A stretch of DNA of 64,000 nt from Thiohalomonas denitrificans (GCF_900102855.1 NZ_FMWD01000003.1:376386-440385); one strand, 5' to 3'. Positions 42,781 through 52,384 are shown, numbered from the stretch's first letter. Numbers and translations: made by a program. The notes: a model not told the origin generated them from the sequence alone.

Positions 42781-44472
42781 ATGAGCTATCAGGTGCTGGC
42801 CCGGAAATGGCGCCCCCGTTCGTTCCCGGAAATGGTGGGGCAGGAGCATGTGCTGCGCGCTCTGATCAATGCGCTGGATAATGATCGCCTGCACCACGCC
42901 TTTCTCTTTACCGGGACCCGTGGTGTGGGCAAGACCAGCGTTGCGCGTATCCTGGCGAAGTCCCTGAATTGCGAACAGGGGGTGAGTTCCCGACCCTGTG
43001 GTGAGTGCAGCGCCTGTCGGGAGATCGACGAAGGGCGTTTCGTTGACCTGGTAGAGGTCGACGCGGCTTCGCGAACCAGGGTCGAGGATACCCGCGAGCT
43101 TCTGGAGAACGTCCAGTACGCGCCGAGTAGGGGGCGTTATAAGGTATATCTCGTGGACGAGGTGCACATGCTCTCGAACCACAGCTTCAATGCCCTGCTG
43201 AAGACGCTTGAGGAGCCGCCGCCGCACGTCAAATTTCTGTTGGCGACCACTGATCCGCAGCGCTTGCCGGTGACCATCCTCTCGCGCTGCCTGCAGTTCA
43301 ATCTCAAGCGGCTGCCGCTTGAGCCGATCCGCGATCATCTTGCCGCGATTCTGGAAAAGGAGGGAGTGGAAGCGGATCCGACGGCGCTTGCGGAAATCGC
43401 ACGCGCCGCCGATGGCAGTATGCGGGATGCCTTGAGCCTGCTGGATCAGGCCATTGCCTACGGCGCCGGTCGACTGGATGCCGCCGAAGTCCGCGACATG
43501 CTCGGCACGGTGGACCGCCATCAGGTCGCCGGGTTGATCGAGGCCCTGGCCGGTGGTGATGCCGAGCAGGTGATTGCCTCCAGCAACTTGCTGGCTGAGC
43601 GGGCGCCGGATTTCGGCGGTGTCCTGAATGAGTTGAACAGCCTGCTGCAGCGGATTGCGCTGGCCCAGGTTGTTCCTTCTGCGGTCGATGATTCCGGAGG
43701 GGATGCCGCGACGATTCGGGGTCTGGCCGAGCGCATTTCCCCGGAGGACGTTCAGCTTTACTATCAAATCGGAATTGCCGGTCGCCGGGACTTGCCTCTG
43801 GCCCCCGATACCCGTAGCGGTTTCGAAATGGTGCTGCTGCGCATGCTGGCTTTTCGCCCTGCCGAAACCGTGCCGGCCGGTGGCGGGGGTGCTGCTGTCG
43901 ACCCATCCCGTCGCACGGCCCCCACAGCAGGCAACATACCGCCCGTTTCCGCAACACCGCCGCAACCATCGGCCCCAAAGGCCAAACCGCCCCGGTCGAG
44001 ATCACCAGCGGAGAAAGTCGCCCCTGATCCAGCACCGGCACCGGTTGCACAGCCTCCGGCCGAGCATGCGTCGAGTGCACCGCCGGTGGATCGGGATAAC
44101 TGGGACGCTCTGGTTGCGGCCCTGCCGCTGGCGGGGATGTCGCAGCAGTTTGCCCTGCACTGCGCCCTGGCCCGACGCAACGGGGACCGTTTTGAACTGG
44201 TACTCGATCAGGGCGTCGAACATCTGAGCCACAATTCCAAATGGGAGCAGGCGCTCAAGGAAGCCCTGGAGAGTTATCTGGGACGCTCGGTACAGCTTTC
44301 GGTGACGGTCGGTACTGCACCTGATGCGACCCCCCATCAGCTCAAAGAACAGCGTACGGCAGCCTCGCAGAACGAGGCCGAACAGGCGATCCGGAATGAT
44401 CCGCGGCTTAATGCCTTTCTGGAGCGGTTCGACGGAGAGGTGGACCCGGGAAGCATTCGTCCGGTGGAGTGA
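42781..44472 (+). CDS. dnaX: DNA polymerase III tau subunit
   Basis: A 563-residue clamp-loader ATPase. AAA+ domain with Walker A GTRGVGKTS (about 45-53), a zinc module CNCEQ..CGECSAC-type Cys group, Walker B YLVDEVHM and the sensor region. A Pro-rich linker (about 375-430) and the C-terminal tau domain follow. The ATG at 42781 begins MSYQVLARKWRPRSF, the family N-terminus. No A-rich slippery heptamer was seen, so a shorter gamma form by E. coli-type frameshifting is not evident. Confidence 0.95.
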   Translation: MSYQVLARKWRPRSFPEMVGQEHVLRALINALDNDRLHHAFLFTGTRGVGKTSVARILAKSLNCEQGVSSRPCGECSACREIDEGRFVDLVEVDAASRTRVEDTRELLENVQYAPSRGRYKVYLVDEVHMLSNHSFNALLKTLEEPPPHVKFLLATTDPQRLPVTILSRCLQFNLKRLPLEPIRDHLAAILEKEGVEADPTALAEIARAADGSMRDALSLLDQAIAYGAGRLDAAEVRDMLGTVDRHQVAGLIEALAGGDAEQVIASSNLLAERAPDFGGVLNELNSLLQRIALAQVVPSAVDDSGGDAATIRGLAERISPEDVQLYYQIGIAGRRDLPLAPDTRSGFEMVLLRMLAFRPAETVPAGGGGAAVDPSRRTAPTAGNIPPVSATPPQPSAPKAKPPRSRSPAEKVAPDPAPAPVAQPPAEHASSAPPVDRDNWDALVAALPLAGMSQQFALHCALARRNGDRFELVLDQGVEHLSHNSKWEQALKEALESYLGRSVQLSVTVGTAPDATPHQLKEQRTAASQNEAEQAIRNDPRLNAFLERFDGEVDPGSIRPVE

Positions 44473-44482
44473 CTGGATTCCG

Positions 44483-44531
44483 AACCACAAAGACGCCGTA
44501 GCGGTAATGGTCCATCCGACGTCTTTGCGGT
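44483..44531. repeat. Stem-forming repeat after dnaX
   Basis: ACCACAAAGACG and CGTCTTTGCGGTG are inverted arms around a 23-nt loop, belonging to the 9-bp-periodic repeat family. It may act as a partial terminator between dnaX and ybaB. Confidence 0.6.
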
Positions 44532-44602
44532 GGGCGCTCTTGATAAACTATTTGTTAACTTGAACCGGCGCCGCAGAGGCGCGCAACGATACAGAGGTTG
44601 AG

Positions 44603-44923
44603 ATGAAAGGCGGACTCGGCAACATGATGAAGCAGGCCCAGAAGATGCAGGCCGATATGCAGAAGGTTCAGGAAGAGCTGGCCAACATGGAGATCACCGG
44701 CAAGGCCGGGGGCGATATGGTCAGTGTCATCATGACCGGCCGGCATGATCTGAAGCGGGTTTCCATCGACGACAGCGTGATGGATGACAAGGAGATGCTG
44801 GAAGACCTGGTGGCGGCCGCAGTCAACGATGCAGTTCGGCAGTTGGAGCAGCAGTCACAGGAGAAGATGTCCAGCGTGACCGAGGGGATGAATCTGCCCG
44901 GCGGAATGAAGTTCCCCTTCTGA
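44603..44923 (+). CDS. ybaB: Nucleoid-associated protein YbaB/EbfC
   Basis: A 106-residue DNA-binding protein; N-terminal helix rich in Met, Gln and Lys ([20 protein letters not shown]), then the conserved [10 protein letters not shown] and a C-terminal Gly/Met/Phe tail. The dnaX-ybaB-recR order is conserved in gammaproteobacteria. Confidence 0.95.
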   Translation: MKGGLGNMMKQAQKMQADMQKVQEELANMEITGKAGGDMVSVIMTGRHDLKRVSIDDSVMDDKEMLEDLVAAAVNDAVRQLEQQSQEKMSSVTEGMNLPGGMKFPF

Positions 44924-44936
44924 GCTTGAGCCGGTG

Positions 44937-45536
44937 ATGACTTCAAGTCCTCTTATTACGCAGCTGATTGAGTCACTGCGTTGTCTGCCCGGTGTTGGTC
45001 CGAAATCGGCGCAGCGCATGGCCTATCACCTGCTCGAACGGGATCGTGACGGTGCCCGGCGTCTGGCCGAGACATTGACCACCGCGGCCGAGCAGGTGGG
45101 GCACTGCGCGCGCTGCCGAACCTTCACCGAAGCAGAGATATGCGGTATTTGCAGCGACGAGCGGCGCGACGCGTCGCTGCTGTGTGTGGTGGAGTCGCCG
45201 GCCGATGTCCAGGCGCTGGAGGGGGCCATCAATTACCGTGGACTCTACTTCGTGCTGATGGGGCATCTCTCGCCTCTGGATGGGATTGGTCCCGAAGACA
45301 TCGGCCTGGACAGACTCGTCGAGCGGTTCGATGGGGGAGACATCCACGAGATCATCCTTGCCACCAATCCCACCGTGGAAGGTGAGGCCACCTCCCACTA
45401 TATCGGTGAACTTGCCCGCGAACGCGGCATCCGTGCCACCCGCCTTGCGCATGGTATTCCCCTCGGCGGCGAGCTCGAGTTCGTCGACGGCACGACCCTC
45501 TCCCATGCCTTCCTGGGGCGTCAGTCCATCGAGTAA
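44937..45536 (+). CDS. recR: Recombination protein RecR
   Basis: A 199-residue protein. HhH motif [13 protein letters not shown], zinc finger CARC..CGIC, Toprim domain [14 protein letters not shown] and a C-terminal Walker B-like region, with [15 protein letters not shown] typical of RecR. It acts with RecO/RecF in gap repair. The ATG at 44937 is chosen; a GTG directly before it is also possible. Confidence 0.95.
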   Translation: MTSSPLITQLIESLRCLPGVGPKSAQRMAYHLLERDRDGARRLAETLTTAAEQVGHCARCRTFTEAEICGICSDERRDASLLCVVESPADVQALEGAINYRGLYFVLMGHLSPLDGIGPEDIGLDRLVERFDGGDIHEIILATNPTVEGEATSHYIGELARERGIRATRLAHGIPLGGELEFVDGTTLSHAFLGRQSIE

Positions 45537-45560
45537 AGCAAAGCTGAACGACCGCTTTTT

Positions 45561-45642
45561 TACCACAGAGGGCACGGAGAACATCAACGGTACGGCATTA
45601 GGAAATACCTTTTAATCGTTTTCTCCGTGTCCTCAGTGGTTA
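45561..45642. repeat. Inverted repeat between recR and rsgA
   Basis: TACCACAGAGGGCACGGAGA (45561-45580) pairs with its near-complement ending GTGGTTA (45621-45642). It lies between two convergent genes and could serve both as a terminator. Confidence 0.72.
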
Positions 45643-45670
45643 TAGGCAGTTCCTGTTGCCGTCCGCCAAA

Positions 45671-46690
45671 TCAATACGAAGGGGCCTTCTCCGCCACGTT
45701 GGCTGCGATTCGCCGAAAGCTGGTGAGTCGCTGGGGCTTGATCTTGCCTGCCTCCACTGCGGCAAGAATGGCACAACCCGGTTCGCTCCGGTGCCGGCAG
45801 TCCCGGAAACGGCAGCCGCCGAGAAAAGGATGGAACTCGGGAAAGCCCTCCGCCAACTCCGGTTCACTCATCGGCCAGAGCCGGAACTCCCGTACCCCCG
45901 GTGAATCGATGACGTCACCTCCGGAGGGCAGGTGGTAGAGGCGGGCGGAGCTGGTGGTGTGACGGCCGAGGCCGGTCAGTTCCGCCAGGTCGCCGACCGT
46001 AATGGCCTCATCGGGCAGCAGGGACTTGGCCAGGGATGATTTTCCGACCCCGGACTGACCGGCGAAGATGCTGGTTTTGTCTTTCAGCGCCGTCAGCAAG
46101 TCATCCAGGCCATGGTCGGCCCGCGTTGTGGCGAAGATGACCCGATAACCGATATCCCGGTAGATCGAAAGCTGCGCCTCCACCTCTGCCCGACCCTCCC
46201 GGTCCAGGAGATCCACCTTGTTGAAGACCACCACGGGCGTAATACCGCTTATTTCGGCGGCGACCAGAAACTGGTCGAGGGATTCGGTACTGAAGGGTGG
46301 TTCCGGTGCGGCCACCACCAGGATTTGATCGATATTCGCGGCCAGCGCCTTCATGTCGCCCGAGAAATCGGGGCGGGCGAGGAGGGTGTCGCGCTCCTCC
46401 ACCGCCACCACTACCCCGCTGTTATTGTCGGACGACTGCCAGACGACACGGTCGCCGACCACCGGCATGGCCAGATTCTGGCGAAGGTGACAGCGGCGAA
46501 CCTCGCCCGTCGGGTCCTCGACATCGACGCTGGCACCGTAATTGGCGACGATACGGCCATGTTGTTCCTGACCCAGAGGCCCGGCCTCAGTATCGATTTT
46601 GCCCTCACGACGCTTGGCACGCTCCAGACGTTCGTCCTGGACCTTGCGGATGCGCCACGCTTGACGCCGGTTCAGTTTCTGCTTGCCCAT
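45671..46690 (-). CDS. rsgA: Ribosome small-subunit GTPase RsgA
   Basis: A 339-residue circularly permuted GTPase for 30S maturation. OB-fold (about 40-110), then the G4-G5-G1 order: NKVD, then GQSGVGKS, then DSPGVREF. A C-terminal zinc site CRFRDCRHRSEPGC follows. The N-terminus is basic (GKQKLNRRQAWRIRKVQ), as expected for rRNA binding. Confidence 0.95.
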   Translation of the reverse strand: MGKQKLNRRQAWRIRKVQDERLERAKRREGKIDTEAGPLGQEQHGRIVANYGASVDVEDPTGEVRRCHLRQNLAMPVVGDRVVWQSSDNNSGVVVAVEERDTLLARPDFSGDMKALAANIDQILVVAAPEPPFSTESLDQFLVAAEISGITPVVVFNKVDLLDREGRAEVEAQLSIYRDIGYRVIFATTRADHGLDDLLTALKDKTSIFAGQSGVGKSSLAKSLLPDEAITVGDLAELTGLGRHTTSSARLYHLPSGGDVIDSPGVREFRLWPMSEPELAEGFPEFHPFLGGCRFRDCRHRSEPGCAILAAVEAGKIKPQRLTSFRRIAANVAEKAPSY

Positions 46691-46703
46691 GGGCGGGTCG
46701 GTA

Positions 46704-47021
46704 TCATCCTGTCAGTGCGTTGACCCGGGCAGCGAGGATGAAGTCGTTACGACTCAATCCATCGGCCGAGTGGGTGGTGAAGTGAACCTTGCCACGCTTG
46801 TAGGAGAGTTCCAGATCGGGATGATGATCCTCCCGATTCGCCTCCCAGGCCACGGCGTTGGCGAAGCCCATCGTTTCGTAAAAATTGCGGAATGTGAATT
46901 CGCGGACCAGAGTGCTCCCCTCATCACTCACTGTCCAGCCCGATACTTCGTCAAGCAGTGAATCGACTTCTTCCTTGTTCAGACGGGTCGGCTCGGCAGA
47001 GCAGTGCTCATTCTCCAGCAT
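46704..47021 (-). CDS. phhB: Pterin-4-alpha-carbinolamine dehydratase
   Basis: A 105-residue DCoH/PCD protein recycling tetrahydrobiopterin-type cofactors. Family motif REDHHPDLELSYKRGKVHFTTH carries the catalytic His triad. The ATG at 47021 follows GAGGAG. The next gene upstream ends 4 bp before it. No phenylalanine hydroxylase is in the window. Confidence 0.92.
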   Translation of the reverse strand: MLENEHCSAEPTRLNKEEVDSLLDEVSGWTVSDEGSTLVREFTFRNFYETMGFANAVAWEANREDHHPDLELSYKRGKVHFTTHSADGLSRNDFILAARVNALTG

Positions 47022-47025
47022 TGTA

Positions 47026-47325
47026 TTACTCCTCGAAACGATAGTACCTCTCATTAAGATAGCCGGCGATCGCCGCCACCTCGTCATCGAAAAGCCTCAG
47101 CTGCAGGTTGTCCTTGCAGCGGTTCACCTGGCTGTGCAGCCCCTCCAGGCTTTTTACCCGGCGGTCATCGCGCGTATAGAGGGCCGAACCGTCGCCGCCG
47201 GCCATTCGCTGGTGACACGCCACACAATTTTCCTGGTAAAGCTCTTCACCTTCAGACGGTTCTGCACTCGCTGTGCCGGTAAGCAGTACAACAGACAACG
47301 GAAATGCCAAAATGCTCAGTTTCAT
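47026..47325 (-). CDS. Small periplasmic cytochrome c
   Basis: A 99-residue protein: signal peptide (LAFPLSVVLLTGTASA), haem site CVACH (Cys 34, Cys 37, His 38) and a possible axial Met in QRMAGGDG. A cytochrome c5/c4-like single-haem electron carrier. The stop overlaps the ribosome-binding region of phhB, so the two are co-transcribed. Confidence 0.85.
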   Translation of the reverse strand: MKLSILAFPLSVVLLTGTASAEPSEGEELYQENCVACHQRMAGGDGSALYTRDDRRVKSLEGLHSQVNRCKDNLQLRLFDDEVAAIAGYLNERYYRFEE

Positions 47326-47679
47326 ATCGACCTCCTTGAGGATTGGTTAACCACAGAGTACACGGAGAACAGCGTTTACCATCGAGGACAGGGGAAATAG
47401 CGGTTAACCACTGGGTGAACGGGAATAATAAAACACCTTATCGGGTTCACCCCGTACCCCCGTGTCCCCCCGCGGCGGTGTTTTCGCGCTGTGGGGTCCT
47501 GAATAGCTGTTCCGAAATCGTATCCGACACGCTCCTCCGGTGACTTACCGAGACACATGTGGGAGCGGCGGAAGCCGCGATTCGGCGTTATCGCGACTTC
47601 CGTTGCTCCTACATCCATGGACACCTAGTTTGGAACACGTATTTAGTGTTCCAGTAGTGATGATCCCTGTTCGCAGCAC
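47326..47679. other. Repeat-filled intergenic region
   Basis: About 354 bp. It contains a copy of the ACCACAGAGTACACGGAGA repeat (from 47346), a second GGTTAACCACTGGGTGAACG segment (from 47402) with a G/C-rich complementary stretch near 47452-47476, and the MITE-like copy B. No gene seen. Confidence 0.7.
47499..47646 (+). mobile_element. MITE-like element, copy B
   Basis: A 148-bp element with the same ends as copy A (CTGAAT...GTATCC left, GGACACC...ATTTAG right) and the GGGAGCGGCGGAAGCCGCGA central palindrome. About ten extra bases before the palindrome distinguish it from copy C. Confidence 0.76.
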
Positions 47680-48951
47680 TCAGCCGGTTTTTGCCGACAG
47701 GTGGGCGATCCGCACCGGCGCCGGTGGGTGGGAGTCGTGGTAGGCGGAGTGCCAGGGGTCCGGGGTCAGCGTGCTGGCGTTGTCCCGGTAGAGTTTGACC
47801 AGCGCCCGTACCAGGTGGTGGGCGTCGGCCTGCCGGGAGGCAAAATCATCTGCCTCGAATTCGTGGCGCCGCATCACCGCAGCCATCAGCGGCTGCAAGA
47901 AGAAGGTGAACACCGGTGCCACGAGCAAAAACAAGGCCAGCGCGCCATGCACGGAAGGTTCAGTGAGCCCCAGGCCCGAATAGAACCAGGGCTGGCCCAT
48001 CAGGTAGCCCAGGGCGGCGAGTCCCGCCAGGCTGAGCAGGGCGACCGTACCCAACCGTTTGGCGACGTGTCGGCGGCGGAAATGTCCCAGTTCGTGGGCC
48101 AGTACGGCCTCGATCTCCTCGCCGTTCAGTGTCTCCAGCAGCGTATCGAAGAAGACGATGCGCTTGCTGTTGCCGACGCCGCTGAAATAGGCGTTGCCGT
48201 GGCTGGAGCGACGCGAACCGTCCATGACGAAGATACCTTTGGATTCGAATCCGCAACGCTCCAGCAAGGACTCGATGCGCTGCACCAGTTCGCGGTCCTC
48301 AAGCGGCGTGAACTTGTTGAACAGCGGGGCGATGATGCTGGGAAACGCCCAGAGCATTAGCAGGTTGAAGCCCATCCACACCGCCCAGACATAGAGCCAC
48401 CACCCTTCGTTGCCGTAATCGGCGGCCACGGGATTGCGACCCGCATCCATCAACCACAACACCAGAGCCGCCAGCGGAATACCGAGTGCCAGGGCAATCA
48501 GGGCCTGCTTGAGCCGATCGGAGAGAAACAGTCCCGGCGTGCTGCGATTGAACCCGAAACGCTTTTCGATCCCGAAGGTGCGATAGAGGGTAAACGGCAG
48601 ATCCAGCACGGAGAAGAGCAGAAACAGGCTGACGAGAAAGCCGGTGCCGGTCACCAGTGGACCCAGTTCCCACTGCTGCCAGAAGCCGTTCAGCCACGAC
48701 AGCCCGCCCCCCAGGGTCCAGATCAGCAGCAGGCCCGCCCCGTACAGGTTCTCAGCCGCGGAGAGCCGCGTGCGGGCGGTGGTGTAGTCGGCGCCCTTGC
48801 GATGGAGCTCCGGGGTGATCCGCTCCGCGAAAGCTTCCGGTACCGTATCGCGGTGCATGCGCACGTGCCGTATCTGCCGGTAATCCAGATAGAGCTGAAT
48901 GCCCATGGCCAGCAGCAGCGCGGCCAGGAAGACCTGAGTGAAAATTTCCAT
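47680..48951 (-). CDS. Membrane M48 family metalloprotease (Ste24-like)
   Basis: A 423-residue integral membrane protease with about seven predicted helices. The zinc motif is VLAHELGHF, with the third ligand in RRHEFEADDFA. The N-terminal CAAX-protease-1-type region and DGSRRSSHGNAYFSG loop mark the Ste24/HtpX group. It probably degrades or processes membrane proteins. Confidence 0.9.
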   Translation of the reverse strand: MEIFTQVFLAALLLAMGIQLYLDYRQIRHVRMHRDTVPEAFAERITPELHRKGADYTTARTRLSAAENLYGAGLLLIWTLGGGLSWLNGFWQQWELGPLVTGTGFLVSLFLLFSVLDLPFTLYRTFGIEKRFGFNRSTPGLFLSDRLKQALIALALGIPLAALVLWLMDAGRNPVAADYGNEGWWLYVWAVWMGFNLLMLWAFPSIIAPLFNKFTPLEDRELVQRIESLLERCGFESKGIFVMDGSRRSSHGNAYFSGVGNSKRIVFFDTLLETLNGEEIEAVLAHELGHFRRRHVAKRLGTVALLSLAGLAALGYLMGQPWFYSGLGLTEPSVHGALALFLLVAPVFTFFLQPLMAAVMRRHEFEADDFASRQADAHHLVRALVKLYRDNASTLTPDPWHSAYHDSHPPAPVRIAHLSAKTG

Positions 48952-49036
48952 GGAAATCCTTGAACTTCAGCGGGAAGGGCGAAGGAAGGTTAGCCTCTGA
49001 TAGAATAGTTCGCAAGCGACCACGGCGTAGAGGCAT

Positions 49037-49582
49037 ATGGCAAGAAACCCTGACAATCTCATTTGGATCGACCTGGAAATGACCGGTCTGGACCCCCAGG
49101 GTGACCGGATTATCGAGATCGCCACCATCATCACCGATGCCCACCTTCAAGTGCTTGAAGAGGGGCCGGTTCTGGCCATTCATCAGAGCGAGGCTGTACT
49201 GGCCGGAATGGATGAGTGGAATACCCGTACGCATGGTGAGTCGGGCCTTTTGGAGCGTGTGCGCGCCAGTAGTCTCTCCGAACTCGATGCCGAGGTAGTG
49301 ACACTGGAGTTTATCGAGAAGTATGTGCCGCCGGGTGCTTCACCGATTTGCGGCAACAGTATCTGTCAGGACCGACGCTTCCTGGCTCGGTTGATGCCGA
49401 AGCTGGAGGCCTACTTCCACTACCGCAATCTGGACGTCAGTACCCTCAAGGAGCTGGTGCGGCGCTGGGCTCCGCAGCTTGCCGCCGGGTTGAAGAAAAA
49501 CGGCTCGCATCAGGCACTCGACGACATTCGGGAGTCGATCAACGAACTTCGGTACTATCGCAAGCACTTTCTCAAAGTCTAA
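49037..49582 (+). CDS. orn: Oligoribonuclease
   Basis: A 181-residue DEDDh 3'-5' exoribonuclease degrading 2-5-nt RNAs and pGpG. Motifs: [23 protein letters not shown] and [14 protein letters not shown] with catalytic His and Asp. The TAA stop (49580-49582) lies in the end of MITE-like copy C; the native stop may have been close. Confidence 0.95.
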   Translation: MARNPDNLIWIDLEMTGLDPQGDRIIEIATIITDAHLQVLEEGPVLAIHQSEAVLAGMDEWNTRTHGESGLLERVRASSLSELDAEVVTLEFIEKYVPPGASPICGNSICQDRRFLARLMPKLEAYFHYRNLDVSTLKELVRRWAPQLAAGLKKNGSHQALDDIRESINELRYYRKHFLKV

Positions 49583-49713
49583 ATAGCTGTTTCGAAATCG
49601 TGTCCAACACGCTCCTTCGGTGACGTGTAGGAGCGGCGGAAGCCGCGATTCGGCGTTATCGCGACTTCCGTCGCTCCTACATGCGCGGACACCAATTTGG
49701 CTCACTAACTTTT
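49579..49713 (+). mobile_element. MITE-like element, copy C
   Basis: About 135 bp between convergent orn and the AMMECR1 gene. The left end CTAAAT carries the orn stop codon. The right end (GGACACCAATTTGG, then divergent) encodes the last residues and stop of the AMMECR1 gene. The central GTAGGAGCGGCGGAAGCCGC palindrome matches copies A and B. Confidence 0.74.
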
Positions 49714-50267
49714 CTTCCGAAGGCTTCGGTACCGTAGCGGTGGATGCGGATCGTATCGGACCAGTATTCGGACGTGAGGCCGGCCTTCAGTTTCAGTTGT
49801 CGAAGGAAGTGCGAGGGTTCGGGGAGTGCCTCCCACACGATGGGCAGAAAGGTGGAGCGATAGTGCTGCTCCTCCAATACCAGTCCATCGATGCCCGGTC
49901 GCAGTTGCGCCAGCAGATCCGCCTCCGAGCGAAAGGTCATCGGTTCGGCCGGACCGAGCACGGATATTTCCAAATCGAGCTCATCCCACTGCTCGCGGCT
50001 GAGGGGTAGAAAGCGCGGGTCACGAAAAGCGGCAGCGAAGGCATTTTCCGCGACATCTTTCACCAGGGGGCGGTGCGGCTCCAGGGAGCCGATGCAGCCT
50101 TGCAATTCACCTCGCTGGTGCAGTGTCACGAAGCAGGCGCCCGGCTGCCGCAGGCAGTGTTCGAAGGAGTCGGGGTCGATGGAGTTGCCCCCGGATTCGC
50201 TCCACCCCTGCCAAATGGAATCCTCCGCTACCGTTAGTAGTATTTCGCGCTGATCAGGATTCAACAT
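49677..50267 (-). CDS. AMMECR1-domain protein (AmmeMemoRadiSam system A)
   Basis: A 196-residue protein of the AMMECR1 family. Core motif LQGCIGSLEPHRPL and a conserved DLEISVL segment. The ATG at 50267 overlaps the Memo gene by 14 bp. The C-terminal tail SEPNWCPRM and stop are encoded by the MITE-like element. Biochemical role unknown; occurs in a conserved trio with Memo and a radical SAM enzyme. Confidence 0.85.
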   Translation of the reverse strand: MLNPDQREILLTVAEDSIWQGWSESGGNSIDPDSFEHCLRQPGACFVTLHQRGELQGCIGSLEPHRPLVKDVAENAFAAAFRDPRFLPLSREQWDELDLEISVLGPAEPMTFRSEADLLAQLRPGIDGLVLEEQHYRSTFLPIVWEALPEPSHFLRQLKLKAGLTSEYWSDTIRIHRYGTEAFGRKVSEPNWCPRM

Positions 50268-51054
50268 CGGTAAAGCTCCAGGCGCCGTAACCGACCACAC
50301 TGTCACGCGGGCCCGCGGCATCGGCGGAATTGCCGAGTTGCAGGGTTTTCACAGTGAGTCCCCGTCGTTTGGCAGCCAGCAGTAGCCCGCGGATGGGATT
50401 GCGTCCGCAGGCATCCTCATGGCCAATCGCCGAACAATCCAGCTGCTCGATGGCATCCCGGGTAGAGCGATCCAGCCGCTGCGCAGTGGCATAGTCGTGG
50501 AAGTGCGACAGATCGGAGCTGATGACAATCGCCGTTTCCTCACTGCCCCAAAGGTGCTCGAGCACCTCGGCGGTCTCCTCGGGCGTGGCATCGCCGACCA
50601 CCAGGGGTACCAGCCTGAATGACCCGAGCAGTCCCTGCAGAAACGGCAGATGGACCTCCAGACTGTGCTCCATCTGGTGAGCGGCATCCAACCGCTTGAC
50701 CTGAGGCAGTGCTTCCACCGAAGCGATACTGACCCGGTCGAGGGGAATGTCTCCGAGCGGAGTATGGAAGAAATCGGCACCGGAGGTGGCCAGCCCGAGC
50801 AGGGGAACGCGATGAGAAGGGCCCAGCAACACCACGCGCGTAATACGCTCCCGGGCGGATGCCAGACAGGCATAGGCACGAGCAGCGATCGCTCCGCTAT
50901 AGGGGTATCCGGCGTGGGGCGCGATGATGGCCTTGGGGACCGAAGACCCGGGTTCCGGTGCAGCGTTCAGCAGCTCCAGGACCAGCTCCTGCAGTTCGGT
51001 GGGATCCGAGGGATAGAAGAGGCCGGCGACGGCTGGTGGTCGAGTCGATGTCAT
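50254..51054 (-). CDS. Memo-like protein (AmmeMemoRadiSam system B)
   Basis: A 266-residue protein of the Memo/extradiol-dioxygenase-like fold. The PAVAGLFYPSDP opening, the IAPHAGYPYSG motif with a putative metal His, and HSLEVHLPFLQ with further His follow the family. The ATG at 51054 follows AGAGG. Divergent from the radical SAM gene with ~130 bp between them, likely a shared control region. Confidence 0.88.
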   Translation of the reverse strand: MTSTRPPAVAGLFYPSDPTELQELVLELLNAAPEPGSSVPKAIIAPHAGYPYSGAIAARAYACLASARERITRVVLLGPSHRVPLLGLATSGADFFHTPLGDIPLDRVSIASVEALPQVKRLDAAHQMEHSLEVHLPFLQGLLGSFRLVPLVVGDATPEETAEVLEHLWGSEETAIVISSDLSHFHDYATAQRLDRSTRDAIEQLDCSAIGHEDACGRNPIRGLLLAAKRRGLTVKTLQLGNSADAAGPRDSVVGYGAWSFTDVES

Positions 51055-51182
51055 GCATAAACCTCTTGAGAGCTGCTGTTCCACCACGAAATCATCCCGG
51101 GGATGTCCCGTTTCACGATCTCTGTGTATCGGAAAACCCTTATTCAATGCAATGTCTGACCATTTCGGTGGTCTCAAGGTTC

Positions 51183-52313
51183 ATGGTAAACAAATTCAGT
51201 GACCTAACGGAGAAAAGCCGGGTGTCCGAAGCCACCGAACTGACCGAGACGCGCTACTGGCACGCCCTTGAGGATGCACGGGTTCAGTGTGACCTCTGCC
51301 CGCGCTACTGCAAATTGCGTGAAGGGCAGCGGGGACTCTGTTTTGTTCGCGCCAACATCGGCAATCGTATCGTCCTGACCACCTATGGCCGCTCCAGTGG
51401 TTTTTGCGTGGACCCGGTCGAGAAAAAGCCGCTGAATCACTTCCTGCCCGGAACGCCCGTCTTGTCGTTCGGCACGGCGGGCTGCAATCTGGCCTGCAAA
51501 TTTTGCCAGAACTGGGACATCAGCAAGTCACGGGAGATGGATACGTTGATGGACCGGGCTTCGCCCGAGATGATTGCCCGGGCTGCGGAGTCCAACGGCT
51601 GCCGAAGCGTGGCCTACACCTACAATGACCCGGTGATCTTTCACGAGTACGCCATCGATGTGGCGCGTGCCTGTCGAGAGCGGGGGATCAAGTCGGTAGC
51701 AGTAACGGCCGGATATGTGGCCGAAGCGCCGCGCCGGGAGTTCTACTCCTATATGGACGCGGCCAACGTCGACCTGAAGGCATTCAGTGACGCGTTCTAC
51801 TACAAACTTACCGGCGCCCACCTGAAGCCGGTACTGGAGACGCTGGTCTACCTTCGCCAGGAGACTGATGTCTGGCTGGAGCTGACTACGCTGGTGATCC
51901 CGGGTCGCAATGACAGCGAGGAGGAGCTGGATGCCATGACCCGCTGGGTGGTGCAGGAACTGGGAGCAGAGGTGCCGATGCACTTCACGGCATTTCACCC
52001 GGACTGGAAGATGCCCGACGTCCCGCCTACACCTGCAGCGACCCTCCACCGGGCTCGCGAGATCGCCATCAACAACGGTGTCCGTTACGCCTATACCGGC
52101 AATATCCATGATGAGGTGGGCGGCAGCACCTGGTGCCACCACTGTGGAGAGCGAATCATCGGCCGGGACGGGTACGTGATCACGGACTGGAACCTCACCG
52201 ATGATGGCCATTGCCGCCGGTGTGGAACCCGGTGTGCCGGTGTTTTCGACGGTCCGCCGGGTGACTGGGGGGCGCGGCGAAGGCCCGTGCGTTTGCAGGA
52301 CTTCGCTGCATAA
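51183..52313 (+). CDS. AmmeMemoRadiSam system radical SAM enzyme
   Basis: A 376-residue radical SAM protein. Cluster-binding motif CNLACKFC (Cys 101, 105, 108). Extra Cys pairs occur in the N-terminal CDLCPRYC and the C-terminal CHHCGE/CRRCGTRC zinc-ribbon-like part. The ATG at 51183 follows AAGG. Divergent partner of the Memo/AMMECR1 pair. Substrate unknown. Confidence 0.88.
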   Translation: MVNKFSDLTEKSRVSEATELTETRYWHALEDARVQCDLCPRYCKLREGQRGLCFVRANIGNRIVLTTYGRSSGFCVDPVEKKPLNHFLPGTPVLSFGTAGCNLACKFCQNWDISKSREMDTLMDRASPEMIARAAESNGCRSVAYTYNDPVIFHEYAIDVARACRERGIKSVAVTAGYVAEAPRREFYSYMDAANVDLKAFSDAFYYKLTGAHLKPVLETLVYLRQETDVWLELTTLVIPGRNDSEEELDAMTRWVVQELGAEVPMHFTAFHPDWKMPDVPPTPAATLHRAREIAINNGVRYAYTGNIHDEVGGSTWCHHCGERIIGRDGYVITDWNLTDDGHCRRCGTRCAGVFDGPPGDWGARRRPVRLQDFAA

Positions 52314-52384
52314 GGCTGGTCAGGCCATTGGAAGAGAGCCGGTGCCTTTTGTTAGAATTCCGGTTTTTCTTGTCTGGTAAAGCG

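Noticed and set aside
42781..44472. Programmed frameshift in dnaX to make gamma
   Set aside because: No A-rich slippery heptamer or adjacent hairpin was seen around the end of the ATPase domain.
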